64,000 nucleotides of DNA from contig NZ_NIFO01000005.1 of NCBI RefSeq assembly GCF_002233755.1, forward strand, positions 168,738 through 232,737. The letters run 5' to 3'. Each line of letters starts with the position of its first letter. The first letter of the stretch is position 1. Positions 25,656 through 35,785 of the stretch are shown one piece after another. The position numbers and the translations under genes were made by a program. Origin of the DNA: Acinetobacter piscicola (GTDB taxonomy: Bacteria > Pseudomonadota > Gammaproteobacteria > Pseudomonadales > Moraxellaceae). The notes below the pieces were generated by a model. That model saw nothing but the letters and a program-made list of their open reading frames with translations, was not told the origin of the DNA and did not search any database.

Positions 25656-26489
25656 TTAAACAATTCGGCTTAATACTTGTTTTAATTGATAAATATTTGA
25701 GCAACGTTGTGCTTTATTTTTCATTAACATACTCAATAATATTTCTTCTAGCATTTTAAACTGTACTGGGAGATCAATTTTTAAACGCTGACAATGCAAC
25801 TTCGCCCAGTCCAAATAACTTTTTTGCTGAAATCGAATTTGAGTTAACCATTCTAGCCAAATCATCCCCAATGCATAGACATCACTGGCAAACGACTTGC
25901 TTTCAGCATGAAATAATTCTGGCGCCATATAGCGTGGAGTCGCTGTATTTGGCATACGACGAATCCATTCAATCTGTGAAGCTTGTTCAAAATCAATTAA
26001 AGCAGCTTGATCATTAGAATAACGGAAATGCGCTATTTTCAAATCACCATGTATATAACCATATTCATGTAAATTTTCTAAGACATCTAAGCTTAATTTT
26101 AAACGCTGAAAAATTTCAGCTCGTGATAATTGACTTATATTGTCAGAAAATAATAAAGCGGCATCTTCAACACACAATACTTGCTCAACAAAAGCATCAT
26201 GTTCTTGAAAATATTGTGAAGTGTCCAATATTGAAAAGTTCAGCAACAGCTTTTTTTCAGGTGTTTCACTTAAACTAAGTTGCGTATAGCACTTAAGTTC
26301 ATTTAAAAAGCTGTGTTCATATGCATAATAATCACATCGACCCGCTGTACTTTTTAATTGTAGCTTGAGCCAAAAACGTCGCCCCTGCTGCTCGATTAAA
26401 TAAATACGACGACCCAAACTTTGGCTTTTAGGCGAGTTGGTCGCTGTCGTTAAATTAATCCATCCAGCGTCTAATCCAACAATTGCCAT
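25656..26489 (-). CDS. Protein kinase-like protein with atypical catalytic loop
   Basis: 277 residues. The catalytic loop reads YIHGDLKIAHFRY (about residue 143 on), the metal-binding motif LIDFEQAS (about 162), and the P+1 region TPRYMAPELF, followed by SDVYALGMIWLEWL. The Asp in HGD, the Lys and the MAPEL segment are as in Ser/Thr kinases, but the loop Asn is replaced by His, as in WaaP/Kdo-type lipopolysaccharide kinases, and DFG is DFE. The N lobe has RFWLKLQLK with a candidate ATP-binding Lys. The substrate could be a protein or a lipid-linked sugar. Its ATG overlaps the TAA of the patatin gene (TAATG), so it is translationally coupled and probably acts with the lipase. Confidence 0.82.
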   Translation of the reverse strand: MAIVGLDAGWINLTTATNSPKSQSLGRRIYLIEQQGRRFWLKLQLKSTAGRCDYYAYEHSFLNELKCYTQLSLSETPEKKLLLNFSILDTSQYFQEHDAFVEQVLCVEDAALLFSDNISQLSRAEIFQRLKLSLDVLENLHEYGYIHGDLKIAHFRYSNDQAALIDFEQASQIEWIRRMPNTATPRYMAPELFHAESKSFASDVYALGMIWLEWLTQIRFQQKSYLDWAKLHCQRLKIDLPVQFKMLEEILLSMLMKNKAQRCSNIYQLKQVLSRIV

Positions 26490-28000
26490 TAGACCTCTAC
26501 GAGTTGCACCGAAGAACTTTCTGCTTTTTTCTCAAAGTTTAAAACTTCCAAGCAATGTTGAATGGTTTTACCAATCCGTGCATGTGTTTCAATACTTGAA
26601 ATTTTCGGCCAAGTCGCCCGCTCACCTTCTCGCTGTAAAAGTTTAAACAAATGTGGGCGGGGGTTTTGCAACATATAACTATAATGACGCAAACTATACT
26701 GTCCGATAATATTAACATCACCATAATAACGTTGATCAACCACACCATAGCCATGATCGAGCAAACGGCGTACCGATGGGATCCGTCCCATGCGCCCACG
26801 AGCAAAATCCATAATTCCCATGGTTGCCAATTTGCCTTGTTGACGCACAATACGTTCAGGCCAACTCAATAAATCTTTGCGATAACGATCTTCATCATTT
26901 TGCATAAAAGGAACAATATGCGGATTTACTTGACTCGCAATGGTGTAATTTAAATTATATAAACGTGACATGCGTTCTTGAGGAAAGTCATTGCGCACAC
27001 TACCATCCACCCAACGTGTATTGGCTAAATAAGGTGTATGTACTCCATCAAAACGTTTACTGGTCAACCGTACTGGTGGAAATAAGATCGGTACAGCACA
27101 AGAAGCAAGGACTGCACTCCATACCAATAAATCAGGTGAAGTGTATTTGTTCATAATCCGTGCGTCTTCTTGCGTGACATCATAAGGCGCAACCGTGACA
27201 TTAATGTCTAGACCTGATTTCTCAAAAGCCTCTTCAAACGTCACATCCCCCAAATTTTCGATTAAGAATTTTTTGAGATATTTAACATCGGCAAAGCCAC
27301 CATTTCCTTTAATGAGCTCTCTAAAACCACGGAAATGAAATGCTTCACTATAGAATTGATCACCTGAAAGCAAATTTGGAATTTGACTCGGTTCATTCAC
27401 ACCCAATAAAGCAGTCATGAATGCGCCTGCACTTGAGCCTGATAGTACATTAGGCATTAAATCCTGTTCCATCAATGCCTTACACACTCCACTATGGAAT
27501 AGACCTAATGTTGCGCCACCTGAGAACATTAATGCAGGCTGACCATAGGCTTTTTCACAGTTTTTGAAGAAGTTTATTTTATTTTCAATGGTGAATAATT
27601 TGCAACTTTCTGAAGCAATAAACGTTAAGCTTTTATTTACCTCATCGATATAATCTTCAATGATTTTTTTAGTACCAAAATAGCTATGGGCAAACAACAT
27701 CGGATGACCAATATTTGCAACATCATGACTAAAGCCTTCACGAAGAATATAAATTAAATCTTGTGTTCTATTTTGTTGACGATAACGACGGAGTAAATTT
27801 AAACGATAAGAAATAATTTCAGCATCAAAATAAGGTGAGCTGTTATCCAATTTCCACTCTTGCGCGCCTGTTTCTTCATCCAGTTTTAAGGCAATAGATT
27901 GCCACTCTTCATAGCTTTCAGCCTGTTCTAATCTTCTTTTAAGTTTTTTTATACGATAAGCCTGATGCGGATTTAAATCTTGAGTAAGTTCTAATAACAT
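26489..28000 (-). CDS. Patatin-like phospholipase with DUF3336 domain
   Basis: 503 residues. The first 140 form a DUF3336 domain (LKRRLEQAESYEEWQSIALKLDEETGAQEWK, then DLIYILREGFSHDVANIG). The patatin domain follows: GGATLGLFHSGV (oxyanion loop), nucleophile elbow SGSSAGAF with Ser near 188, and WVDGSVRNDFP with the catalytic Asp near 331. This domain pair is found in yeast Tgl3/4/5 triacylglycerol lipases and in bacterial homologues. There is no signal peptide, so it is probably a cytoplasmic or membrane-associated acyl hydrolase, possibly acting on storage lipid or phospholipid. First gene of a two-gene operon with the kinase. Confidence 0.92.
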   Translation of the reverse strand: MLLELTQDLNPHQAYRIKKLKRRLEQAESYEEWQSIALKLDEETGAQEWKLDNSSPYFDAEIISYRLNLLRRYRQQNRTQDLIYILREGFSHDVANIGHPMLFAHSYFGTKKIIEDYIDEVNKSLTFIASESCKLFTIENKINFFKNCEKAYGQPALMFSGGATLGLFHSGVCKALMEQDLMPNVLSGSSAGAFMTALLGVNEPSQIPNLLSGDQFYSEAFHFRGFRELIKGNGGFADVKYLKKFLIENLGDVTFEEAFEKSGLDINVTVAPYDVTQEDARIMNKYTSPDLLVWSAVLASCAVPILFPPVRLTSKRFDGVHTPYLANTRWVDGSVRNDFPQERMSRLYNLNYTIASQVNPHIVPFMQNDEDRYRKDLLSWPERIVRQQGKLATMGIMDFARGRMGRIPSVRRLLDHGYGVVDQRYYGDVNIIGQYSLRHYSYMLQNPRPHLFKLLQREGERATWPKISSIETHARIGKTIQHCLEVLNFEKKAESSSVQLVEV

Positions 28001-28214
28001 TTCAAATATTCCTTTGATTTTAATCCGATGGACTACACGAACATCTAACTGGACTCAATTCCATCTGTAAACTATGCTTAAAAATAAATAGATAATCAAT
28101 CACCATAGCGCATTTAATCCCAGTAAAAAGATCAATGCTCTATATCTGAGGATAAATAGCTTAAAAATACTGTGCTAATATCCATAATTCAAAGTCGTTT
28201 ATTTAAAACCTTGA

Positions 28215-29099
28215 ATGGATGTGGCAATGGCAGCTTTCGATTTACCTGATAATATCATTGAAAAATTATCAGCTGTACTAGATCAGTTACAACAAGTTCT
28301 TCCAGAAACTAAACAAGACACTGATTTTTCAGCACCTGCATTTAGATGGCACGACAAGCAACTTAAAGCCATATATCAACCTACTGCAATGCATTTGGAT
28401 GACCTTAAAGGGATCGAACGTCAAAAAGCAAAAATTCTGCAAAATACTGAACAATTCCTACACGGACTTCCTGCAAACGATATCCTGCTTACAGGTTCTC
28501 GTGGTACGGGAAAATCATCCATTGTCCGTTCTTTATTGACTGAATATAGTGCTCAAGGCTTACGTTTAATTGAAATTGAACGTGATGATTTGTCTGATCT
28601 TCCTGACATTCAAAAACTCATCAAAGATCGTTCTGAAAAATTCATCGTCTATTGTGATGATTTAGCATTTAACGCTGAAGATGAAAATTACCGCAGTCTG
28701 AAAAGTGTTTTGGATGGCTCATTACAATCGGGTGCGAGCAATTTTATTATCTATGCAACCAGTAATCGTCGTCATTTACTGCCTGAATTTATGCATGAAA
28801 ATACACCAGTGACAAAAGTTGATGTTCCTCAATATAAAGAGCTACATCCTCAAGAAGCGATTGAAGAAAAAATCTCTTTATCCGACCGTTTTGGTCTATG
28901 GTTATCTTTTTATCCGATGGATCAAAATTTGTATTTAGAAATTGTTGAACATTATTTAAAGAAAGAAAATATGTCTTTTAATGAAGATGTTCGCGCTGAA
29001 GCATTACGGTGGTGCCAAGCACGTGGACAACGTTCAGGGCGTGCAGCTTATCAGTTTTCTAAACATTGGGTCGGCTCAGAGCGTTTAAAAGCGCTTTAA
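28215..29099 (+). CDS. DUF815-family AAA ATPase
   Basis: 294 residues. DLKGIERQKAKILQNTEQFLHGLPANDILLTGSRGTGKSSIVRSLL contains Walker A GSRGTGKSS (about residue 95); FIVYCDDLAF is Walker B and NFIIYATSNRRHLLPE is sensor 1. The arrangement is that of the DUF815 family of AAA-type ATPases. Their role is unknown. Start 28215 or 28227 are both possible. The gene is monocistronic and followed by a strong terminator before dnaE. Confidence 0.88.
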   Translation: MDVAMAAFDLPDNIIEKLSAVLDQLQQVLPETKQDTDFSAPAFRWHDKQLKAIYQPTAMHLDDLKGIERQKAKILQNTEQFLHGLPANDILLTGSRGTGKSSIVRSLLTEYSAQGLRLIEIERDDLSDLPDIQKLIKDRSEKFIVYCDDLAFNAEDENYRSLKSVLDGSLQSGASNFIIYATSNRRHLLPEFMHENTPVTKVDVPQYKELHPQEAIEEKISLSDRFGLWLSFYPMDQNLYLEIVEHYLKKENMSFNEDVRAEALRWCQARGQRSGRAAYQFSKHWVGSERLKAL

Positions 29100-29181
29100 T
29101 CTAAAGCTGATTTAATATTTGATTTCAAATCAAAGTGATGATTGGAAAATACTACGCCAATGATCACTTTGACTGAGTTTT

Positions 29182-29205
29182 AAAACCAAATGATTTGGTT
29201 TTTTT
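29182..29205 (+). terminator. Terminator after the DUF815 ATPase
   Basis: Stem AAACCAAA / TTTGGTTT with loop TGA, then T-run. An earlier hairpin AAAGTGAT / ATCACTTT spans about 29131-29170. Confidence 0.82.
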
Positions 29206-29360
29206 ACATTCAATTAGAAAAAATCTCTTTAAAAATATTTTAATAACAATAAATTTCAATAAGTTAAAATAAGTCACTGCCAAATTAAAGAATCAGTTAT
29301 TTCAGCACATCACAGTTTAAGCGTGATAAAATGCCCAACAGTTTGATATAGGATTCATCT

Positions 29361-32300
29361 ATGCAGTTTGTTCATCTTGGTATTCATACAGAATTTTCGA
29401 TCACTGAGTCGATCGTACGGATACCTGATCTGATTAAAGCTGCGACATCAGACGAAATGCCTGCTTTAGCCATTACAGATTTATCCAATCTGCATGCTGC
29501 TGTTAAATTTTATAATAAAATACAAGGCAAAGGCATTAAACCAATTTTTGGTAGTGTCATTCGTCTCAATGATGCCAACCACAAAGCAACTTTATTAGCG
29601 ATGACCAATAAGGGTTGGCGTAGTCTGACTGAAATTGTGTCACGTGGTTTTATTGAAGGTCAGCAACTTTCTATTCCTTGTATCCAGAAAGATTGGATTC
29701 TTGAACAATCTGACGATTTAATTATTTTATTAGGCTTACACAGCGATATCGGAGAAATGTTGTGCTCTGCTTATCCTGAAAAAGCTGAACCTTTATTAGA
29801 ACAATGGATTGAAAAGTTTGGCAATCGAGTTTATTTGGCACTGACTCGTACAGGTCGTCCATTAGAAGAAAGCTTTAACCAAGAAGCGCTTAAACTTGCT
29901 GCAAAATATAATATTGGTGTTGTGGCACATAATGATGTGCATTTTGTTAGACCTCAAGATTATGAAGCACACGAAGCTCGAGTATGTATTGCGGATGGTT
30001 ATGTTTTAGGTGATAGCAAACGACCTAAAACCTTTACAGCTGAACAATATTTTAAATCTTCTGCTGAAATGATCGAGCTTTTTGCCGACATTCCAAGTGC
30101 GATTGAAAACACCTTACAAATTGCTAAACGCTGTACTGTATCACTACGTTTAGGTTTCAATGATTTACCTGACTATCCAATTCCTGATGGTCACACGATT
30201 CATAGTTATTTTAACCATTTGTCTGAGTTAGGTTTAGAAGAGCGTTTAGCTGTTCTCTACCCTGCTGAAAAGCGTGATGAAGATTGGGCTGAAATCCGAA
30301 AACCTTATGATGAACGATTAGCTTATGAGCTGGGTATCATCAATAAGATGGAGTTCCCTGGTTATTTCCTTATCGTCATGGATTTCATTCAATGGTCTAA
30401 AAACAATGGTGTTCCTGTCGGCCCTGGACGTGGTTCAGGTGCAGGCTCTTTGGTTGCTTATAGTTTAAAAATCACAGACTTAGACCCACTTCGCTATGAT
30501 CTACTGTTCGAACGTTTCTTAAACCCAGAACGTGTGTCCATGCCCGACTTCGATATCGATTTCTGTATCGCAGGTCGTGATAAAGTCATTGATTATGTAG
30601 CTCGACACTATGGGCGTGATGCTGTTTCTCAGATCGCAACTTTTGGTACCATGGCAGCAAAAGGTGCGATTCGTGATGTAGCACGTGTTTTAAGTAAGTC
30701 CTATGGTTTGGCAGATCGTATTTCTAAAATGATCCCGACCAAACCGCTAGGACTGACCTTAGAAGAATCGATTGAAGTTGAACCACAACTGAAAGATATT
30801 GTGACCAACCCTTCAAACCCTGATTATGATGATGCCTCAGAAATTTGGGAAATGGCTCTCAAGCTTGAAGGCATTACTCGAAACACAGGTAAACACGCAG
30901 GTGGTGTGGTGATTGCACCCACTAAAATTACCGATTATTCAGCAGTTTTATGTGAAGCAGATGGTACAGGTCGTGTTGCACAATTTGATAAAGACGATGT
31001 TGAAGCCGCAGGACTGGTTAAATTCGACTTTTTAGGTTTACGTAACCTGACCGTGATCGAAGCCGCTGTGCAAAATATTAATAAACGCATTCAATTAGAA
31101 ACACCTATCGATATTTCGCTTATTTCTTTGACTGATCAAAAAGCTTATTCAGTATTTGCTGATGCAAATACGACTGCGGTATTCCAGTTTGAATCCGTGG
31201 GTATGAAAAAGATGCTCAAAGAAGCACGCCCAAGTAAGTTCGAAGAAATTATTGCCTTTGTATCCTTGTATCGCCCCGGCCCAATGGATCTGATTCCAGA
31301 CTTTATTCATCGTATGCATGGTGGTGAGTTTGAGTATCTACATCCTTTATTGGAAAGCGTACTTGAACCAACCTACGGCATCATGGTTTACCAAGAACAA
31401 GTAATGCAAGCCGCTCAGCTCTGTGCGGGATATACACTTGGTGGCGCCGATTTACTTCGTCGTGCGATGGGTAAAAAGAAAGTCGAAGAAATGGTCAAAC
31501 AACGTGCCACCTTTATTGAAGGTGCTGCGTTAAAAGATATCGATGAAGGTACAGCCAACCATATCTTCGACTATATGGAAAAATTCGCAGGCTACGGTTT
31601 TAACAAATCACATGCTGCCGCATATGCACTGGTTGCATATCAAACCGCTTGGTTAAAAGCACACTACCCGTCTGAATTCTTAGCGGCCGTTTTATCTTCG
31701 GAAATGCAGAATACAGATAGCGTAGTCTTCTTGATTGATGACTGTCGAAATAATGGCTTAGAGGTTTTACCTCCATCAATCAATATGTCGTTCTATCAAT
31801 TCCATGCCAGTGATGCAGAAACCATTATTTACGGTTTAGGTGCAATTAAAGGTGTTGGCGAACAAGCCATGCAATCTGTGATTGACTCACGAATTCAAGA
31901 TGGCCCATATAAAGATTTATTCGATTTCTGCCACCGCGTAGATTTAAAGAAAATCAATAAACGAACTTTAGAAGCTTTGATTCGTGCAGGTGCTTTGGAC
32001 TGTCTTGGTATTGAACGTGCAAGTTTAATGCTACAACTTCCAGAAGCCGTTCAAGCTGCTGAACAAGCCCGATCTAACCGTGAAACAGGTATCATGGACT
32101 TGTTTGGAGAAGTTGAAGAAGTTCAACGTAAACCTGCTAAGCCTGTAAAACCATGGTCAGACGAAGTTCGTTTAAAAGGTGAAAAAGATACACTTGGCCT
32201 GTATTTGACAGGTCATCCGATTGATGTTTACCGTGCTGAACTTAAAGCTTTTATTCCAAATAAAATTAATGAATTAACGCCTACACGTCGTGGAGTGACC

Positions 32301-32930
32301 ACTGTTTTTTCAGGCTTGGTTGTCGACGTTGCGAACTTTCCAAACCGCATGATGATCACACTTGATGATGGTACAGCGCGAATCGAAGTTTCTGCGAATC
32401 ATGAAAGATTTCAGCGCTTTAAAGATATCATTCAGAATGAAAAAGTCGTTGTTATCGAAGGTGAAATTTACGAACGTGAAGGTTTTGACCGTCCAATGGG
32501 ACGCTTAACCAAAGCATTTACACTGAATGAAATTCGCCAGAAACGTGCTAATAATATTTCTGTAAAATTAAATCCTGAGATTATCACTAAAACCTTAGCA
32601 TCTGATATTCAAAAGATTTTATTACCTTATTGTAATGTCGATATGTGTCAACACATTCCAATGCAAATTCAATTGGACTATGACTATGCCACTGCTGAAT
32701 TGCATTTAGGACAACAATGGAAAATTGCTCCTTTAGATGAATTACTTGCAAAATTACGTGACTATTTTGGTAAAGAAGCAATTCACATTGAATATCAAGT
32801 CAAATCAAAAGCTGCGAAAGCTGTTGATCATCGACAACAACCAACTCAGCAACTTGCTCCTCCCTCAAGTGACATGAGTATGGATGATGCTATGGATCAA
32901 TACATGGCTGATGCAGGTCAATTTTCGTAA
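29361..32930 (+). CDS. dnaE: DNA polymerase III subunit alpha
   Basis: 1189 residues. N-terminal PHP domain (FVHLGIHTEFSITES), then the Pol IIIC palm with PVGPGRGSGAGSLVAYSL and MPDFDIDFC (catalytic Asp residues near 395-399), the thumb/fingers with YRPGPMDLIPDFI and the motif GYGFNKSHAAAYALVAYQTAW, the helix-hairpin-helix INKRTLEALIRAGALD and an OB fold (about 980-1060). A C-terminal region binds tau. It is the replicative polymerase core with epsilon and theta. ATG 29361 has AGGA at 7 nt. It is followed by trmJ 40 nt later. Confidence 0.98.
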   Translation: MQFVHLGIHTEFSITESIVRIPDLIKAATSDEMPALAITDLSNLHAAVKFYNKIQGKGIKPIFGSVIRLNDANHKATLLAMTNKGWRSLTEIVSRGFIEGQQLSIPCIQKDWILEQSDDLIILLGLHSDIGEMLCSAYPEKAEPLLEQWIEKFGNRVYLALTRTGRPLEESFNQEALKLAAKYNIGVVAHNDVHFVRPQDYEAHEARVCIADGYVLGDSKRPKTFTAEQYFKSSAEMIELFADIPSAIENTLQIAKRCTVSLRLGFNDLPDYPIPDGHTIHSYFNHLSELGLEERLAVLYPAEKRDEDWAEIRKPYDERLAYELGIINKMEFPGYFLIVMDFIQWSKNNGVPVGPGRGSGAGSLVAYSLKITDLDPLRYDLLFERFLNPERVSMPDFDIDFCIAGRDKVIDYVARHYGRDAVSQIATFGTMAAKGAIRDVARVLSKSYGLADRISKMIPTKPLGLTLEESIEVEPQLKDIVTNPSNPDYDDASEIWEMALKLEGITRNTGKHAGGVVIAPTKITDYSAVLCEADGTGRVAQFDKDDVEAAGLVKFDFLGLRNLTVIEAAVQNINKRIQLETPIDISLISLTDQKAYSVFADANTTAVFQFESVGMKKMLKEARPSKFEEIIAFVSLYRPGPMDLIPDFIHRMHGGEFEYLHPLLESVLEPTYGIMVYQEQVMQAAQLCAGYTLGGADLLRRAMGKKKVEEMVKQRATFIEGAALKDIDEGTANHIFDYMEKFAGYGFNKSHAAAYALVAYQTAWLKAHYPSEFLAAVLSSEMQNTDSVVFLIDDCRNNGLEVLPPSINMSFYQFHASDAETIIYGLGAIKGVGEQAMQSVIDSRIQDGPYKDLFDFCHRVDLKKINKRTLEALIRAGALDCLGIERASLMLQLPEAVQAAEQARSNRETGIMDLFGEVEEVQRKPAKPVKPWSDEVRLKGEKDTLGLYLTGHPIDVYRAELKAFIPNKINELTPTRRGVTTVFSGLVVDVANFPNRMMITLDDGTARIEVSANHERFQRFKDIIQNEKVVVIEGEIYEREGFDRPMGRLTKAFTLNEIRQKRANNISVKLNPEIITKTLASDIQKILLPYCNVDMCQHIPMQIQLDYDYATAELHLGQQWKIAPLDELLAKLRDYFGKEAIHIEYQVKSKAAKAVDHRQQPTQQLAPPSSDMSMDDAMDQYMADAGQFS

Positions 32931-32970
32931 TTCACAGTCTTAAATTAAAGCTTATATTTTTGGAAAAATA

Positions 32971-33804
32971 ATGGATATTATCGACAATGCTGTGATTTCG
33001 CAGCATTTAAGTCATGTACGTATTGTGATGGTCAATACCACACTTCCTGCAAATATTGGAAGTGCGTTACGTGCAATGAAAACCATGGGATTATCTAAAT
33101 TAGTCCTTGTTGCACCAAAGACCTATCCACATCCAGATATTGACGCACTCGCAGCAGGTGCTACAGATCTTATCGATCAAATTGAAATTGTAGAAACTTT
33201 AGAACAAGCCATTCAAGATTGCCATATCGTCTTTGGTACCAGTGCACGTAGTCGTACCATTCCATGGCCACTTTTAGATGCTCGTCCCGCTGCACAAAAA
33301 TCGATGCAAGGTGTCATAAAAGATCAACAAGAAATCGCTATTGTCTTTGGGCGCGAAGATCGTGGTTTAACCAATGAAGAATTGGCTCTAGCGAATTACC
33401 ATGTCACTATTCCTGTGAATACGGATTATGGTGTTTTAAATGTAGCCCAAGCCATTCAAGTGTTATGCTATGAAATGCGTATGGCAACCTTAGAGTTAGT
33501 AGAAAAAGAAACAGATACGCAAGCAGTCATGCATGTTACTGACTCAGATGCTATGCACTGGGATGAACCTTTGGTCACACATGAGCAAATGGAACAGTTT
33601 TACCCACATATTGAAAAAATGCTCGCTGAAATTGAATTCTTAGACCCTAAAAATCCAAGATTACTACCATTACGCTTGCGTCGATTATTTGGGCGTATAC
33701 AATTAGATAAAATGGAATATCATTTATTACGCGGCATATTTAGCCGAGTTCAAGCTTTAAATAATGGTACATGGAAAAAATCCCAAAATGAGGATCAAAA
33801 CTAA
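32971..33804 (+). CDS. trmJ: tRNA (cytidine/uridine-2'-O-)-methyltransferase TrmJ
   Basis: 277 residues. SPOUT methyltransferase: [24 protein letters not shown] (motif 1), [19 protein letters not shown] (motif 2) and [22 protein letters not shown] (motif 3 with the trefoil knot). The C-terminal extension of about 80 residues is typical of TrmJ and assists in tRNA binding. It methylates the ribose of residue 32 in the anticodon loop. Its stop overlaps the cysE ATG by 1 nt (TAATG). Confidence 0.94.
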   Translation: MDIIDNAVISQHLSHVRIVMVNTTLPANIGSALRAMKTMGLSKLVLVAPKTYPHPDIDALAAGATDLIDQIEIVETLEQAIQDCHIVFGTSARSRTIPWPLLDARPAAQKSMQGVIKDQQEIAIVFGREDRGLTNEELALANYHVTIPVNTDYGVLNVAQAIQVLCYEMRMATLELVEKETDTQAVMHVTDSDAMHWDEPLVTHEQMEQFYPHIEKMLAEIEFLDPKNPRLLPLRLRRLFGRIQLDKMEYHLLRGIFSRVQALNNGTWKKSQNEDQN

Positions 33805-34649
33805 TGCTTAAACAGCTCAAAGAAGATATTCAAGCTGTATTTGCGCGAGATCCCGCTGCGCGAAATACATTCGAAGTTTTAACAACTTACCCAGGTATAC
33901 ATGCCTTAATTATGCATCGTATAGCACATGAGCTATGGGAAAAAGAGTGTAAAACTTCAGCACGAATTTTGTCTTCTTTTAGTCGTTTTGCTACAGGTAT
34001 TGAAATTCATCCAGGTGCTAAAATCGGTAGACGCTTTTTTATTGATCATGGCATGGGTGTCGTGATTGGTGAAACGGCTGAAATTGGCGATGATGTGACT
34101 TTATATCATGGCGTAACATTAGGTGGCACAACGTGGAATAAAGGCAAACGCCATCCTACTCTTGGAGATGGGGTGGTTGTCGGCGCAGGTGCAAAAATCC
34201 TCGGGCCATTTATTGTGGGTAAAAATGCCAAAGTTGGTTCCAATGCTGTGGTAACCAAAGCAGTGCCCGAAGGTGTAACAGCAGTCGGCAACCCTGCTCG
34301 CTTTATTAGCAAAGACAAAGAATCTGTTCAAGTTAAAGAGCAAGAACCACGATGTCCTGACAATACCAACACAGATCATTTAACTGAAAGCAATGAAAAT
34401 ACTGACTTTCAAGCCTATGCTGCAAGCCAAGAACAGGTCGATCCTATTCTGGAAGGTATGCGTATGCTGATTGATCGCTTAGAACAAAATGAAAAGCGTA
34501 TGAATGATTTTTGCCTTCGACTCTCATTATTAGATCCAACATTCAATAAACAACAGATCGATGAACAGCCATATAGCGAAGAAGAACTTAAGATTATTGA
34601 AGATGTTAGACGTGAATGTAAGTCACAAAGTAATCAATCTAAAAGCTAA
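33804..34649 (+). CDS. cysE: Serine O-acetyltransferase
   Basis: 281 residues. The hexapeptide-repeat acetyltransferase has [41 protein letters not shown], with the catalytic Asp/His in DHGMG, and [24 protein letters not shown]. The N-terminal alpha-helical part is short, as in the Gram-positive/Acinetobacter type. About 100 residues after the beta-helix form a charged C-terminal extension, rich in Glu and Gln, that is not found in E. coli CysE. It makes O-acetylserine for cysteine synthesis, usually feedback-inhibited by cysteine. It is translationally coupled to trmJ. Confidence 0.94.
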   Translation: MLKQLKEDIQAVFARDPAARNTFEVLTTYPGIHALIMHRIAHELWEKECKTSARILSSFSRFATGIEIHPGAKIGRRFFIDHGMGVVIGETAEIGDDVTLYHGVTLGGTTWNKGKRHPTLGDGVVVGAGAKILGPFIVGKNAKVGSNAVVTKAVPEGVTAVGNPARFISKDKESVQVKEQEPRCPDNTNTDHLTESNENTDFQAYAASQEQVDPILEGMRMLIDRLEQNEKRMNDFCLRLSLLDPTFNKQQIDEQPYSEEELKIIEDVRRECKSQSNQSKS

Positions 34650-34679
34650 TGTATAGTTTTTAATACAATAAACTAAATC

Positions 34680-34727
34680 GAGTTGCATGTTTATACGTCT
34701 TTTCATAGACTGATGAATATGCAACTC
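34680..34727 (+). terminator. Hairpin after cysE
   Basis: Outer stem GAGTTGCAT / ATGCAACTC around a 30-nt loop that contains a small GTCT...AGAC stem; a broken T-run (CACTTTTAATTTT) follows. A likely terminator of trmJ-cysE. Confidence 0.5.
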
Positions 34728-34765
34728 CACTTTTAATTTTCAATATAAATCATTGGAAGAAATAC

Positions 34766-35686
34766 ATGACAATTAAGCCTTTGGCATATGCGTTACTTGC
34801 TACTTCAGTACTTACAGCATGTTCTATGACACCAGTGCAGCAAAAACCTGTTGCAAATGAACCTATCGTATATACAGAACCAGATTTATCTCCTCCGTTT
34901 TATGCACTCAATCCATTCAATTATGATCAACCACCAGTATTTGAATTAGAATTGAAAAAAGCATCAGCACAACCTGTAAATAAACTTGAAGTGACTGATC
35001 CTGCCAATCCAGCGCATAAATTAATTTTAGATACCAATAAATTGATTGTTCCGACTGTAAATAATACACAACGTGCAATGAAGTATGCAGTGCTTGCAGG
35101 TGAAAATGAAATTGATATCACCTCAATTGATGACTTCTTACAGATGGTAGAAGGTAAAGCACGTCATTACCCACCTCAATTTACAGATCGCCAAGAACGT
35201 AAAGGTTTTGAAAGCAAACTCAGAGAAGTTTCTGCGCAACTTGATCAATTGGCTGCACATCCAAATGCATCTTTTGATATTTTAATTCGTGCATTTAAAG
35301 CCAGCGTATTGGGTCGTAATCTTGATTTAGGTTCTTCTTACACCACTAAATCTCTAGACTACGCACAACGTATTTTGAAAATAAACAAAGAAGATCCTGA
35401 AGCGAACTTATGGTTTGGTTTCTCTTTATCTGAAGGTGGCGGTCAAAAAGAAGCACAACCTTATTTAGATAAAGCCATTAAACTGAATGTTCAAGAAGCT
35501 TATTTATCGTCTGCGAATAACTACATTAGTATGGAGCAGAAAAAGAATGCGATTCAAACTTTGAAAAATTACAAAGTTAAATACCCTTCTGAAGCTGAAG
35601 TCGCAGACCGCTTAATTCAAGAAATTGAGAAGCAAGGACGTTATAACGTCTGGCAAATTATGAAGAATCCTGCGCTAGCGCAATAA
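34766..35686 (+). CDS. TPR-containing lipoprotein
   Basis: 306 residues. Lipoprotein signal with lipobox LTAC (Cys at 19) and Ser at +2, which favours outer-membrane sorting. Residues 20-120 are Pro-rich and beta-like; residues 190-290 hold TPR-like helices (SLDYAQRILKINKEDPEANLWFGFSL, PYLDKAIKLNVQEAYLSSANNYISM, AIQTLKNYKVKYP). It is probably an envelope scaffold protein; no specific family is recognised. A terminator at 35695-35727 ends the gene before the hydrolase lipoprotein. Confidence 0.8.
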   Translation: MTIKPLAYALLATSVLTACSMTPVQQKPVANEPIVYTEPDLSPPFYALNPFNYDQPPVFELELKKASAQPVNKLEVTDPANPAHKLILDTNKLIVPTVNNTQRAMKYAVLAGENEIDITSIDDFLQMVEGKARHYPPQFTDRQERKGFESKLREVSAQLDQLAAHPNASFDILIRAFKASVLGRNLDLGSSYTTKSLDYAQRILKINKEDPEANLWFGFSLSEGGGQKEAQPYLDKAIKLNVQEAYLSSANNYISMEQKKNAIQTLKNYKVKYPSEAEVADRLIQEIEKQGRYNVWQIMKNPALAQ

Positions 35687-35694
35687 TCTGATAT

Positions 35695-35727
35695 AAAAAA
35701 TAGACTGATCATTCAGTCTATTTTTTT
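35695..35727 (+). terminator. Terminator after the TPR lipoprotein
   Basis: Stem AATAGACTGA / TCAGTCTATT with loop TCAT, A-run before and seven T after. Confidence 0.88.
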
Positions 35728-35785
35728 AAATAAAAATAGAAATTAAACAAAAGTATCGTATTATCCTTAAAAATTGATCTAGTTC

